NCBI RefSeq assembly: GCF_000720635.1
Contig: NZ_JOCF01000008.1
Span: 83,695-147,694 of the forward strand
Direction of reading: 5' to 3'
Length of the DNA: 64,000 nt
From: Streptomyces sp. NRRL WC-3742
GTDB taxonomy: Bacteria > Actinomycetota > Actinomycetes > Streptomycetales > Streptomycetaceae
The translations under genes and the position numbers were made by a program. Below are positions 36,113-45,038 of this stretch, piece after piece. The notes beneath the pieces are model-generated. The model was not told the origin of the DNA, did not search any database, and saw nothing but the letters and a program-made list of their open reading frames with translations. Position 1 is the first letter of the stretch. Each line of letters opens with the position of its first letter.

Positions 36113-37561
36113 TCAGACGCCGGCGGGCTCCTGGGCCGGGGCGTCGGAGGCGGCGGCCCCGGCGGGCCTGGCCGAGCGGATGGTGACCACGGCGGCGAGG
36201 GCGCCGACGAGGGCGATGGCGGCGGCTCCGAGGAAGGCGGCGGAGAAGCCGTTGGTGAGGGCGGTCGCGTCGCCGGTCTCACGGGAGCCGTGGGCGGCGG
36301 CGACGGCGGTCATCGCGGCGAGGCCGAGCGCGGAGCCGACCTGGTAGCCGGTGTTGACGATGCCGGAGGCGAGGCCGCCCTCCTCCGGGCGGGCGCTGGA
36401 GAGCGCGGTGCCGAGCGAGGGGATGAAGGCCAGCGACATGCCGACCGCCGCGAGCAGCGAGGCGGGCAGGACGTCGACCAGGAAGCTGCCGTCCGGGCGG
36501 GCGAAGGAGAGCCAGAGCATCCCGCCGGCGAGGGCGGCCAGTCCGGCGACGATGAGCGCCTTGGGGCCGAAGCGGGCGATGAGCCTCGGCGCCAGCACGA
36601 TCATCATCACCATGATCGCGGCGGTCATCGGCAGCAGCGCCGCCCCGGAGGCGAACGCCTTCAGGCCGAGCACCTGCTGCAGGTAGAGGTTGAGGAAGAA
36701 CCACATCGGGATCCAGGCCGCGGCCATCAGGAACTGCGCGAGGTTGGCACCGGCCAGGTTGGGGCTGCGCCAGATGCCCAGACGCATCAGCGGCTCGCGG
36801 CGCTTGGCCTGGATGGCGACGAACGCGCCGATCAGCAGCACGCCGGCCGCGAGGACGAGCCAGGTGCTCGCCGAACCCCAACCGGTCTCCGGGGCGCGGA
36901 CGATGGCGTAGACGGAGGTGGCCAGGCCCGCGGTGACGGTGATCGCGCCGAGCCAGTCGACCGAGCCGCGGCGGGCGGCGGCCGCGGGCATGACGCCGGG
37001 TGCGACGGCCAACACGGCCACCGCGACCGGGATGTTGACGAAGAAGACCCACTCCCAGCTGAGGTACTGGGTGATGACGCCGCCGAGGAACACCCCGGCC
37101 GTACCGCCCGCGGGGGCCGCGGCGCCGTACAGGGCGAGCGCCTTGCCCAACTCCTGCGGCCTGCCGCCGAAGAGCATCATCAGCAGGGTGAGCGCGGAGG
37201 GCGCGATCAGCGCGGAGCCGGCGCCCTGGAGGGCGCGGCCGGCCAGTTCGACCCACGCGGTGCCCGCGAGCCCGGCCACCAGCGAGCCGATCCCGAGGAC
37301 GGTCCAGCCGGCCGCGAACAGCCGCTTGGCGCCGAGGAGGTCGGAGAGGCGGCCGCCGAGGAGCAGCAGCCCGCCGAAGGCGACGACGTACGCGTTGAAG
37401 ACCCAGGACAGGTTCTCCGGCGAGAAGCCGAGCGCGGTCTGCATCTTCGGCAGCGCCACGCCGATGATCGAGGTGTCCATGATCACCATGAACTGGGCGA
37501 GCGCGATCAGGCCGAGCGCCGTCCAGCGGCGCGGTGAGGGGGGTGCACTGAGGTCCGACAC
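36113..37561 (-). CDS. DHA2-type MFS drug transporter
   Basis: The product of about 482 aa has 14 hydrophobic segments and DHA2 marks: MVIMDTSIIGVALPKMQ in helix 1, the motif-A loop GGRLSDLLGAKRLF, and GAGSALIAPSALTL (motif C-like). Such pumps export drugs or other toxic compounds with protons. I chose GTG 37561 with a ggag site 6 nt upstream; a TTG at 37573 would add four residues. Three CsoR-like palindromes lie in its promoter region. The pump may respond to metal or sulfur stress rather than to drugs. Confidence 0.92.
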   Translation of the reverse strand: MSDLSAPPSPRRWTALGLIALAQFMVIMDTSIIGVALPKMQTALGFSPENLSWVFNAYVVAFGGLLLLGGRLSDLLGAKRLFAAGWTVLGIGSLVAGLAGTAWVELAGRALQGAGSALIAPSALTLLMMLFGGRPQELGKALALYGAAAPAGGTAGVFLGGVITQYLSWEWVFFVNIPVAVAVLAVAPGVMPAAAARRGSVDWLGAITVTAGLATSVYAIVRAPETGWGSASTWLVLAAGVLLIGAFVAIQAKRREPLMRLGIWRSPNLAGANLAQFLMAAAWIPMWFFLNLYLQQVLGLKAFASGAALLPMTAAIMVMMIVLAPRLIARFGPKALIVAGLAALAGGMLWLSFARPDGSFLVDVLPASLLAAVGMSLAFIPSLGTALSSARPEEGGLASGIVNTGYQVGSALGLAAMTAVAAAHGSRETGDATALTNGFSAAFLGAAAIALVGALAAVVTIRSARPAGAAASDAPAQEPAGV

Positions 37562-37572
37562 GACCGGCTCCA

Positions 37573-37680
37573 ATACCTGGGAGGGGTATCTCCTTGACGT
37601 CAGGAAACTTACCCCCAGGGGGTATCCAGCACAAGCCCCGGTGCTGACATGGCCTCACGTCGGACTACCCCATGGGGGTA
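37573..37680 (-). promoter_or_regulatory. MFS promoter with three CsoR-like palindromes
   Basis: On the minus strand TTGTGC (37634-37629), 17 nt and TAAGTT (37611-37606) form a promoter. Palindrome tacccccagggggta (37610-37624) fills its spacer. A second, atacctgggaggggtat (37573-37589), lies downstream near the start codon, and a third, taccccatgggggta (37666-37680), upstream. ATACCCC and GGGGTAT half-sites are the hallmark of CsoR/CstR-type sensors. No such regulator gene is in the window. Confidence 0.65.
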
Positions 37681-37684
37681 TCGG

Positions 37685-37927
37685 CTGTGGGGTATCAGCT
37701 GGAGGAGAAGGAGAGCGAGGGCCTCATGGGGCACAGCTCGCGAATGCCGGGCAGGGGGATCCCGGGGTGCCCGGCCGTAGCCCGGCGGGTTCGGTGGAGA
37801 CGGCCAGGGCGAGGGCGTCGAGGTCGAGCGCCACTGCGGTCACCCGATCATTCGCCGGGGCACAGGCCGGGGCGCAGCGCGCCGGTCCCGGCGCTCACCG
37901 GCCGCTGCGGCGTGGCGGCGCGCCCCC
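37685..37927. other. Intergenic region, no recognised gene
   Basis: Between the MFS promoter and the TetR stop I see only GC-rich low-complexity frames. A 39-codon minus-strand frame from a GTG has no ribosome binding site and no recognisable motif. A further half-site, tggggtatc, is at its left end. Confidence 0.5.
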
Positions 37928-38581
37928 TCAGGCGCCCGGCGCCAGGACCCCGTCCAGCAGCGCCCGGACCGTCCCGGCCGCGAACTCCTCGGCACCGGCC
38001 GGGCGCAGCGCCCCGTCCGGCGCCTCGTCCGCGTAGAAGAGCTCCAGGAAGGCGCGATGGAAGCAGGCGCCGATCAGCAGCATCGCGGCGGCGTCCGGGT
38101 CGATCGTGGAGGAGACCCGGCCGAGCCGCTGCTCGGCGCGCAGGTAGTCGGCGAGGTGGGAGGAGACGTGGTGCGGCCCGGCGTCGCCGAGCTTCCTGCG
38201 GTGGGCGGCGAGCAGGTCGGGGCTGGCGAACAGCGAGCCGGCCATCGGGAACGACCGCCGGTAGAACGGCACGGCGATCCGGACCACCGCCTCGAGCTGC
38301 TCGCGGACCGTGTCCTCCCCCGCGCGGCCGGGCAGTTCGGCGACGGCGGCGGCCAGGCGCGGCGCGCGCTCGCGCAGGACGCGGACGAAGATCTCCTCCT
38401 TGTCGCGGAAGTGCTTGTACAGCGCCGCCTCGGAGCAGCCGGCCTCCCGGGCGATCTCCTTGGTCGTGGCCCGGACGATCCCCACGGTGCCGATCAGTCG
38501 GGCGGCGGCGTCCAGCACCCGTGCCCGGGTGCGCGCCCCACCGGTCAGCGCCTCGGTCTCCACGTGCCCCTCGTGCGTCAT
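37928..38581 (-). CDS. TetR-family regulator
   Basis: The 217-aa product starts MTHEGHVETEAL with a TetR helix-turn-helix (ATTKEIAREAGCSEAALYKHF, residues about 40-60) and a variable ligand domain. It diverges from the NmrA-like gene at 38695, and two GTGAG/CTCAC palindromes lie between them. It most likely represses that gene and itself. The MFS gene downstream is on the same strand but 366 bp away. Confidence 0.93.
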   Translation of the reverse strand: MTHEGHVETEALTGGARTRARVLDAAARLIGTVGIVRATTKEIAREAGCSEAALYKHFRDKEEIFVRVLRERAPRLAAAVAELPGRAGEDTVREQLEAVVRIAVPFYRRSFPMAGSLFASPDLLAAHRRKLGDAGPHHVSSHLADYLRAEQRLGRVSSTIDPDAAAMLLIGACFHRAFLELFYADEAPDGALRPAGAEEFAAGTVRALLDGVLAPGA

Positions 38582-38607
38582 GGGCGCCAGCCTACCTTGA
38601 CAGGTGG

Positions 38608-38654
38608 GTGAGCACTCACTCACCATCGAAGCAGAGGAGGGTGAGTACTCACCC
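38608..38654. promoter_or_regulatory. Double TetR operator
   Basis: gggtgagtactcaccc (38639-38654) is a perfect 16-bp palindrome, and gtgagcactcac (38608-38619) is an imperfect copy. A TTGACA at 38597-38602 next to the first copy may be the -35 of the plus-strand gene. Both lie in the gap between the TetR gene and its divergent neighbour. Confidence 0.8.
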
Positions 38655-38694
38655 ACCCCCTCGTCCACGCACCTGCCCGCCCCTGGGAGGGGTC

Positions 38695-39330
38695 ATGAAA
38701 CTCGTCGTCCTCGGTGCCACCGGCGGCGTCGGCCGCCACCTGGTCACCCACGCGCTCGCCGACGGCCACCTGGTCACGGCCGCCGTCCGCGACCCGGCCC
38801 GGCTGGCCGTCCGCCACGACCGCCTCACCGTCGCCCGGGCGGACGCCCTCGACGCCGCCTCCCTGAAGCCGCTGCTCGAGGGCGCCGACGCCGTTCTCTC
38901 GGGCATCGGCCAGGCCGGCCGCCACGACGCCCTCAAGCCCGCCTCCACCTCCGCCCGCGCGGTACTGGAGGCCATGCGCGCCACCGGCGTGCGCCGTCTG
39001 CTCACGGTGAGCGCGGGCCCGCTCAACCGCGCCGGAACGGGCCAGAACTTCGTCTCCACCAAGGTGTTCGGCCCGCTGCTGTGGGCATTCCTCAACGAGC
39101 TCTACACCGACCTCGAGGCGATGGAGCGCATCCTGCGGGCGAGCGAGGTGGACTGGACGGCCGTACGGCCCCCGCGCCTGACCGACCGCCCCGGGCTGGG
39201 CCGCTACCGCCACGCCGTCGAGGCCGGACCGGCCGGCGCGAGCATCCCCCGGGCCGACGTCGCCCGGGCCATGCTCGACCTGGTCTCCGACGAGGCCACC
39301 TACCGCCACGCGGTGGGCGTCAGCTCCTGA
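38695..39330 (+). CDS. NmrA-like NAD(P)-binding protein
   Basis: The 211-aa product is a Rossmann protein of the atypical SDR type: LVVLGATGGVGRHLVTHAL at the start, AVLSGIGQAGRHD, LLTVSAGPLNRAG and a late WTAVRPPRLTD. It lacks an obvious YxxxK pair. Such proteins reduce or sense NAD(P)-linked substrates. It is controlled with the TetR gene. Confidence 0.9.
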   Translation: MKLVVLGATGGVGRHLVTHALADGHLVTAAVRDPARLAVRHDRLTVARADALDAASLKPLLEGADAVLSGIGQAGRHDALKPASTSARAVLEAMRATGVRRLLTVSAGPLNRAGTGQNFVSTKVFGPLLWAFLNELYTDLEAMERILRASEVDWTAVRPPRLTDRPGLGRYRHAVEAGPAGASIPRADVARAMLDLVSDEATYRHAVGVSS

Positions 39331-39354
39331 CGCCCACCGCACGGCTGCCCGCCA

Positions 39355-39540
39355 CTACTGGGGCGGCTGGTCCTGGTCGTGGCCGAGCTGCTCCTTGAGC
39401 TTGTCCTGAGCGGTGTCGACCTGGCTGCTGTACTTGCCCTGGGACTTCTCGTCGACGAAGTCCCCGGTCTTGTCGATGCCCTTCTCGGCCTGGTCCTCGT
39501 GGCCTTTCAGCATCTGCTTGAGCTTGTCCATCACCGACAT
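39355..39540 (-). CDS. Small Rv0909/MT0933-type antitoxin-like protein
   Basis: The 61-aa product starts MSVMDKLKQMLKGHEDQAEK and contains IDKTGDFVDEKSQGKYSSQV, the pattern of MT0933/Rv0909-type antitoxins widespread in Streptomyces. No toxin partner is next to it, so in this genome it may have another function. The ATG at 39540 has an aaggagcgcc site. Confidence 0.8.
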   Translation of the reverse strand: MSVMDKLKQMLKGHEDQAEKGIDKTGDFVDEKSQGKYSSQVDTAQDKLKEQLGHDQDQPPQ

Positions 39541-39626
39541 CGTGGCGCTCCTTGGAGTCTGGTTGTCAGGTGGTAGCCCCAGCATCGCCCTTCGCGACCC
39601 GCACCGCATCCGCTGGCCACCCGCTT

Positions 39627-40376
39627 TCAGCCGCCTTCGCGCTCACCATGTGTGACGACAGGGCCGAGCACCACCCAGTGGGCCGGCAGCTCGATCCGCT
39701 CACCGTCCGGGGCGAACTCCGTGGTGGCCAGCGGCAGTTCACCGGCGGCGAGGATGTCCAGGCCCGCCGCGCGGAACAGGTCGGCGAAGGCCGCGTCGGC
39801 GACCTCCGCGGGAGTCAGGCCGTGGGTGAGGACCGGGCGCAGCTTCGGGGGCGGCCCGGACGGGCCCTTCGCCAGCCCGGCCAGCACGCCCTTGGCGGAC
39901 TCGGCCAGTTCGAAGACGAAGGCCCGGCCGCGGGCGCCGAGCAGCGTGGCGACGGCCTCGACCACCGGGCGGCGGTCGGCCGGCTCGCTCTGGTGGATCA
40001 GCCCGCGCACGTACACGTTGGCGTCACCCAGTTCCTCGTGCAGGGCCCGGACGGCCTCGGCGTCGGTCGCGTCCAGCCGGGCGAACTCGGCCCGGTGCGC
40101 GCCGTCCCCGCGCCGGGCCAGCTCGACGGCCCGGGCGGACAGGTCGACGCCGATGGCGCGCGGGAACCGGTCGGCGAGGAAGCGGGTCTGGGTGCCGTTC
40201 CCGCATCCCAGGTCCACGACCGGGAGTTGACTGTCCATCAGATACGGTTCGAGCAGGGCGAGATGGCGCTGTGCGCTGAGCCCGGCCTCGGCGTCCCAGA
40301 TCACCGATCCCGGCTCCTCGGGCGCGTCGCGCCAGAAGCCCTCCCAGGCATCCCTGTACCGATTCGTCACGCCCAC
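39627..40376 (-). CDS. SAM-dependent methyltransferase
   Basis: The 249-aa product has the class I methyltransferase motif VVDLGCGNGTQTRFLA (residues about 52-67), followed by GVDLSARAVELAR. It is preceded by RYRDAWEGFWRDAPEEPG. The substrate is unknown. GTG 40376 was taken as start; a second GTG lies two codons later. Confidence 0.88.
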   Translation of the reverse strand: MGVTNRYRDAWEGFWRDAPEEPGSVIWDAEAGLSAQRHLALLEPYLMDSQLPVVDLGCGNGTQTRFLADRFPRAIGVDLSARAVELARRGDGAHRAEFARLDATDAEAVRALHEELGDANVYVRGLIHQSEPADRRPVVEAVATLLGARGRAFVFELAESAKGVLAGLAKGPSGPPPKLRPVLTHGLTPAEVADAAFADLFRAAGLDILAAGELPLATTEFAPDGERIELPAHWVVLGPVVTHGEREGG

Positions 40377-40568
40377 GGCCGAAACCTCCGGATGTCACCA
40401 ACAGTGTCGCGAACGTGCCTATCGGTACCGACCTCGTGAATCAAGCACCCGCCCACGGTCGGCGGGGCGGGTTAGGCTACGACCTCGCCGAACGGGTGGG
40501 TTCACCAACTACCCTCGCGCCCCGGGGCGTTCGGCGAGCGCCGTCGTCGCACTTCGGGAGGGAAGACC

Positions 40569-41606
40569 GTGCCGGACCGCACCACCTCGGACGAGCAGTT
40601 CGCCAAGGACCTCGCAGGCTTGCTGGCCGCACCGCACACGGTGCCACTGGGCCTGAAGCCCGGCATCCCGTGGTTCGACTTCGACCTCGCCTTCGAGCTC
40701 GGCCTCGGCTACGCCAACCGCGACGAGATCGCCGCGGCCGAGGCCGTGGCCTCCACTGCTCTCGCCTCGCCCGGGGCCAAGCTCCAGGCAGCGGGGCACC
40801 TGGTGACCGCCGTGGTGCACATGAGCCGGGGCCGATTCCGCCGGGCCTGGTCCGCGGCCGGGAAGGCCGCGAAGGTCGCGGGCGCCGCCGACCCGGACGT
40901 CGCGGCCGAGGTGGCCTACGTCCGGGGCCTCGTCCTGGAGGGCAGGGGGAACCACCGGGACGCGAGCCGCCAGTACGCGCTGGTCGCCGACTCCGGCCGC
41001 CCCCGCACCTTCGGCCGCGCCGCGCTCGCGATGGGCGGGATGCTCGCCCGCGAGACCCAGGACTGGGACCAGGACGCCTTCGAGACCCTCGCCACCGCCG
41101 TCGCCACCGGATTCGAGGAGGTCGTCGGTCCCGCCCAGCTCATGCAGGCGCTGATGGCCGACCGCATCGGCGACCAGGACCTCGCGGCCTTCCTCTACCG
41201 CGAGGCGACCCGCACCACCGTCCCCCGGACCGCCGCACAGGCTTCCTTCCACCTCGGCGACCTCCTGCGCGGCCGCGGGGAAACGGAGGAAGCCCGCACC
41301 CACCTCGCCGCCGCCGCCCGCTCCAGCGACCCGGAGTTCTCCGCGAAGGGAGCCCTGGCCCTGGGCGTCCTGCTCATGGAGGCGGGCGAGACCGCCGACG
41401 CCCTCGAGGTCTTCACCTTCGCCTCGAACTCCCACTACGAGCCCGGCGCGGCCCGTGCCCACTGCCACCTCGGACTGCTCGCGATCGACGCCGGCGACCA
41501 CGCGACCGGCGAACGCCACCTGAGGATCGCGCAGCGGCACAAGGACCCGCAGGTCAAGGCCGCCGTCGACGAGGGCCTCGCCCACCTCCGCAGAGCCCGT
41601 GGGTGA
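40569..41606 (+). CDS. TPR-like repeat protein
   Basis: The 345-aa product is all-helical with repeated A/L-rich pairs (residues about 60-340) such as SFHLGDLLRGRGETEEARTH and ALAALGVLLMEAGETADA-like units. It reads as a tetratricopeptide scaffold without catalytic motifs. GTG 40569 has a gggaggg site. It stands alone between a divergent methyltransferase and the next gene. Confidence 0.78.
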   Translation: MPDRTTSDEQFAKDLAGLLAAPHTVPLGLKPGIPWFDFDLAFELGLGYANRDEIAAAEAVASTALASPGAKLQAAGHLVTAVVHMSRGRFRRAWSAAGKAAKVAGAADPDVAAEVAYVRGLVLEGRGNHRDASRQYALVADSGRPRTFGRAALAMGGMLARETQDWDQDAFETLATAVATGFEEVVGPAQLMQALMADRIGDQDLAAFLYREATRTTVPRTAAQASFHLGDLLRGRGETEEARTHLAAAARSSDPEFSAKGALALGVLLMEAGETADALEVFTFASNSHYEPGAARAHCHLGLLAIDAGDHATGERHLRIAQRHKDPQVKAAVDEGLAHLRRARG

Positions 41607-41663
41607 TGCGACGTCCGCAGCCCGGCCCCGGAGCGCCGTCCCCCTGTGGCCACCATTATCCTT

Positions 41664-41689
41664 TACCAAGTTGCCTTTTTAACCTGGTA
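41664..41689 (+). promoter_or_regulatory. Operator-like inverted repeat before the NmrA gene
   Basis: taccaagtt and aacctggta are inverted with one mismatch around an 8-nt spacer, in a short AT-rich stretch ending 9 nt before ATG 41698. Sites of this kind serve HxlR or TetR regulators, which often pair with NmrA genes. No such regulator is adjacent here. Confidence 0.5.
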
Positions 41690-41697
41690 ACGCTTTC

Positions 41698-42585
41698 ATG
41701 GACGGCATGAACCAGCGAAACACTCCTCCCGTGCTCGTCACCGGCGCGACGGGCCGGGTCGGCCGCGTCGTCATCGACCGACTCCTCGATGCGGGCGTGC
41801 CGGTCCGCGCCCTCGTCCGCCGCCACGAGGCGGCGGCGACACTGCCGGCGGACGTCGAGGTCTTCACCGGCGACCTCACCGTGCCCGAGTCGCTCGACCC
41901 CGCACTGAACGGCGCCGGCGCCGCCTTTCTTGTCTGGACTGCCCCGCCCCGGACGGCCGCGGCGGTCGTCGGGCGACTGGCGGCCCACGTGCGGCGCGTC
42001 GTCTTCCTCTCCTCCCCGCACCGGACGCCGCACCCGTTCTTCCAACAGCCCAATCCCGTGGCGGCGATGCACGCGGAGATCGAGCGGCTCATCGCGGCCA
42101 CCCGACTCGAGTCGACCATCCTCCGGCCGGGGATGTTCGCATCGAACTCGCTCGCCTGGTGGGCGCCCGCGATCCGGGCGGGAGAGGTCGTCCGGTGGCC
42201 GCACGGCGCCGCCGAGACCGCGCCGGTCGACGACCGGGACGTCGCCGCCGTCGCGGCGCGGACCCTCCATCACGACGGACACGTCGGAGGTGACTACGTC
42301 CTCACCGGACCCGAGTCGCTGACCCAGGCCGCACAGGTGAAGGCTGTCGGCGACGCCCTGGGGCGCCGGATCGCCTTCGAGGAGATGACACCGGACGAGT
42401 TCCGGAGCCTGTCGGAGGGCTCGGCGCCCGCCCCGGTCGTCGACATGCTGCTCGCCGCATGGAGCGCGGCGGTCGGACAGCCCGCGTACGTCACGACCAC
42501 GGTGGCCGACATCCTCGGGACGGCGCCGCGCACGTTCCACCGGTGGGCGGCCGACCACGCCGCCGAGTTCACGGAGAGTTCGTAG
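41698..42585 (+). CDS. NmrA-family NAD(P)-binding protein
   Basis: The 295-aa product starts VLVTGATGRVGRVVIDRLL within its first 30 residues and has the NmrA layout: FLVWTAPPRTAAAVV, VFLSSPHRTPHP, a STILRPGMFASNS stretch and a late DYVLTGPESLTQAAQV. These proteins bind NAD(P) and often have lost catalytic residues. An ATG at 41707 is an alternative start. Confidence 0.9.
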   Translation: MDGMNQRNTPPVLVTGATGRVGRVVIDRLLDAGVPVRALVRRHEAAATLPADVEVFTGDLTVPESLDPALNGAGAAFLVWTAPPRTAAAVVGRLAAHVRRVVFLSSPHRTPHPFFQQPNPVAAMHAEIERLIAATRLESTILRPGMFASNSLAWWAPAIRAGEVVRWPHGAAETAPVDDRDVAAVAARTLHHDGHVGGDYVLTGPESLTQAAQVKAVGDALGRRIAFEEMTPDEFRSLSEGSAPAPVVDMLLAAWSAAVGQPAYVTTTVADILGTAPRTFHRWAADHAAEFTESS

Positions 42586-42716
42586 CCCCGCAGGCCCTGC
42601 CGTTGCCGAGTCGTGACCAACCCCGATGCCGTCAACCCGTTGCCCTTCCCATCCGGAATAGTTAAATTCCATTACCAGATAGGTGATCGACAGCGTTCCG
42701 AGGAGACCCCCACCTC

Positions 42717-43751
42717 ATGGCAGCTCGCACCCGGCCTGACGGTCCGCCAACCGAACCGGACCGGCTGGCCGCCTGGGCGCTCTCCCGGATCGCGGCCGCG
42801 GCCGCGGAGGACGCGCACGTGAACGCCGTCATCGACCTCGACCGGCCGGCGCGCGCCACCGAGCCGAACCTCGGCGGCCGCTTCCACGCGCACCCACTGG
42901 GCAGGACGACGAGCCGACACCAGGTACCTCGACTGCGCTTCCATCTCGAAGGCATCTCCTCCCAGCGGCTCCGGGACGAGGACAGCGAGGAGCCGTGGGC
43001 CGCGCTCCTCGACCCGGCACGCCTGATCCGGGGCATCGGAGCGGTCAACGAGGCGCGGTGGAGAGGGCCGTGGCTCGAACTCGGCCTCATCCCGCACCCG
43101 ATGTTCGCCTCCCCCACCGACCCGTGGCTGCCGCCCGGCGCTCAGAGCCTGACCGTCCAACTCGACCCCGCCACAGGCTTCCTCCACTCCGCCACGCTCC
43201 TCGACGACCTGGGTCCGGTCGCCACCGCCCGGGTCGTCGAACTGGACCTCCTCCAGGTGTCCGACCCGAACCCGGCGGGCACCGTCCTCGCCCGCATGGC
43301 CCGGACCCTCCTGGAGCCGGCCCGCCTGACCGCGCTGATCCACATCGACGCCGACCCCTGCGACGACCTCTTCCTCGCGCCCCTGCCCTCCGCCCGCTCC
43401 TGGACCGTCTCCTGCGACAGCGCACGCCTGACGGTCACGGGCGACTACGAACCCGACCGGACCAGCCCGGCGGCCGCCCGCCTCGCCGAACTCCTCGCCC
43501 CCGCCCGCATCGTCTCCCACCTGGCCCGGGTCACCGCCGCGTCACCGAACTCCGTGAGCGCCACGGTGCGTCCGTTCCGCACCTTCCCCTTCAGCGCCTG
43601 GGCCCCGGACGAGACCCTGACCTGCCGCTTCACCGTCGACCCGACCACCGGCGTCCTCCTGCACGCCGAAGCGACCGCCGAGCACCGCCTGCTCCTCCGC
43701 CACACCGTCACCGCACTGGGGCCCGAACAGCCGGACCAGCCGGCGGGTTGA
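42717..43751 (+). CDS. Hypothetical protein
   Basis: The 344-aa product shows no signal peptide or transmembrane helix. It has many prolines, a helical start and a C-terminal beta-rich part that includes LTCRFTVDPTTGVLLHAEAT. Repeats FLHSATLLDDLG and GVLLHAEATAEH look like two related beta hairpins. Its upstream region has the AT-rich ggaat/attcc element at 42655-42670. I do not recognise the family. Confidence 0.65.
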   Translation: MAARTRPDGPPTEPDRLAAWALSRIAAAAAEDAHVNAVIDLDRPARATEPNLGGRFHAHPLGRTTSRHQVPRLRFHLEGISSQRLRDEDSEEPWAALLDPARLIRGIGAVNEARWRGPWLELGLIPHPMFASPTDPWLPPGAQSLTVQLDPATGFLHSATLLDDLGPVATARVVELDLLQVSDPNPAGTVLARMARTLLEPARLTALIHIDADPCDDLFLAPLPSARSWTVSCDSARLTVTGDYEPDRTSPAAARLAELLAPARIVSHLARVTAASPNSVSATVRPFRTFPFSAWAPDETLTCRFTVDPTTGVLLHAEATAEHRLLLRHTVTALGPEQPDQPAG

Positions 43752-43890
43752 ACCTCCGCCGAGGTCTCCGGCCCCGCGCGAGCCCGTCCTCACAGCGGCG
43801 GGCGCTTCCCCGCATGGCCGGGGGCCGAGCAGCCGAGCGACGGTACCGACCCCTGGATGGGTGCTGCTTCCCCGTGCTTGTATGGGTCGC

Positions 43891-44529
43891 ATGGTGTCCG
43901 CCGACCGATTGCTCGCCTTCGCGGCCATGTCATTCCTGCTGATCATCGTTCCCGGCCCCAGCGTGCTCTTCGTGATCGGCCGGGCACTGGCGCAGGGACG
44001 CCGTGCCGCCCTGACCACGGTCGCGGGGAACACGCTCGGCGCCTACGCATTGATCATGGCCGTGGCGTTCGGCCTCGGGACGGTCGTGGAGCGCTCGGTT
44101 CTCGTCTTCACGGCGCTCAAGCTGGCGGGCGCCGCCTACCTGGTGTTCCTCGGCGTCAAGGCGTGGCGTGAGCGTGGGTCCTTGCATGCGGCCGTCACCG
44201 GGGCGGGAGGCACGAAGAGCGCTCTGCGGACGTTCGGGGAGGGGTTCACCGTCGGCGCGACCAATCCCAAGACCATCGTGTTCTTCGCCGCCGTCCTCCC
44301 GCAGTTCGTCGACCGCGATCAGGGACGTGTCCCGGTGCAGATGCTGCTCCTGGGCCTGGTCTTCAGCATGATCGCCGTGATGTCCGACATCGTGTGGGGC
44401 CTGGCCGCCGCCACCGCCCGGGACTGGTTCGCGCGCTCGCCGCAGAGGCTCTCCCTGGTCGGCGGGATCGGCGGGCTCACCATGATCGGGCTCGGCGTCA
44501 CCGTCGCCGCGACGGGACGCAAGGACTGA
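43891..44529 (+). CDS. LysE-family amino acid exporter
   Basis: The 212-aa product has six hydrophobic segments and the LysE/RhtB marks FLLIIVPGPSVLFVIGRAL at the start, LKLAGAAYLVFLGVKAWR and NPKTIVFFAAVLPQFV. These export amino acids or related compounds. ATG 43891 was chosen because a TATGGG hexamer ends 4 nt upstream, which would make the transcript nearly leaderless. Confidence 0.92.
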   Translation: MVSADRLLAFAAMSFLLIIVPGPSVLFVIGRALAQGRRAALTTVAGNTLGAYALIMAVAFGLGTVVERSVLVFTALKLAGAAYLVFLGVKAWRERGSLHAAVTGAGGTKSALRTFGEGFTVGATNPKTIVFFAAVLPQFVDRDQGRVPVQMLLLGLVFSMIAVMSDIVWGLAAATARDWFARSPQRLSLVGGIGGLTMIGLGVTVAATGRKD

Positions 44530-44577
44530 TCCGGCCCACCCGCCCGGGCGGCACGACCCTCGGGCCGGCGGGATCTC

Positions 44578-44592
44578 CTCACGTTAATCTCA
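44578..44592. promoter_or_regulatory. Phased CTCA direct repeat (response-regulator box 1)
   Basis: CTCA-N7-CTCA (44578-44581, 44589-44592) is a direct repeat with 11-nt phase, typical of OmpR-type regulator sites. It lies 160 bp before the small membrane protein gene at 44754 and matches the elements at 45475 and 50168. Confidence 0.55.
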
Positions 44593-44753
44593 GCCTTCCT
44601 CCTACACACTGACCCCACGTCAGCGTCCCGGGCCGGACTCCCTCCCCTCTCCCCCCGGTCGCGGCGGACACACGTGCGGCGGTGAACTGCCGTGACATCA
44701 GGGGGCGTTGTTCCGCAGGACCGCCCCTACGAGTCCGACGGGTACGGCAAGTG

Positions 44754-45038
44754 ATGAGCCTGGAATCCCTCGTACCGATCGGAGGCGTTCTCCTCGGCGC
44801 AGGACTGGAGTTCCTGGTCTTCGGCCGGCGGGCGGCCGGCGCCCCCTCGCCCTGGTGGCGTGTGCTCTGCCGGGTGGTGGTCGTCCTGGCGGCCGCGGTA
44901 CTGCTGTTGGCACCCGGTACAGCGACGAGCGTCTTCGCGCGAGGCGCGTCCGGGCTGCTGGCGGGAATCCTCCTGGCGGCGACGGTGGCACTCGTCAGGC
45001 CGCCTGCTCGTAGCGGCCGTCGGCGCGGTGGCGCATGA
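44754..45038 (+). CDS. Small membrane protein
   Basis: The 94-aa product has three hydrophobic segments (about residues 5-20, 35-55 and 62-80) and a basic C-terminus. It starts MSLESLVPIGGVLLGAG. ATG 44754 is preceded by an in-frame GTG. Its stop overlaps the next ATG by 4 nt. Family not recognised. Confidence 0.65.
   Translation: MSLESLVPIGGVLLGAGLEFLVFGRRAAGAPSPWWRVLCRVVVVLAAAVLLLAPGTATSVFARGASGLLAGILLAATVALVRPPARSGRRRGGA

Noticed and set aside
37672..37900. Basic plus-strand frame in the MFS-TetR gap
   Set aside because: Arg/Pro-rich low complexity without a motif; not CsoR, although CsoR-like sites are next to it.
39355..39540. Toxin-antitoxin module
   Set aside because: No toxin-like gene adjoins the antitoxin-like gene on either side.
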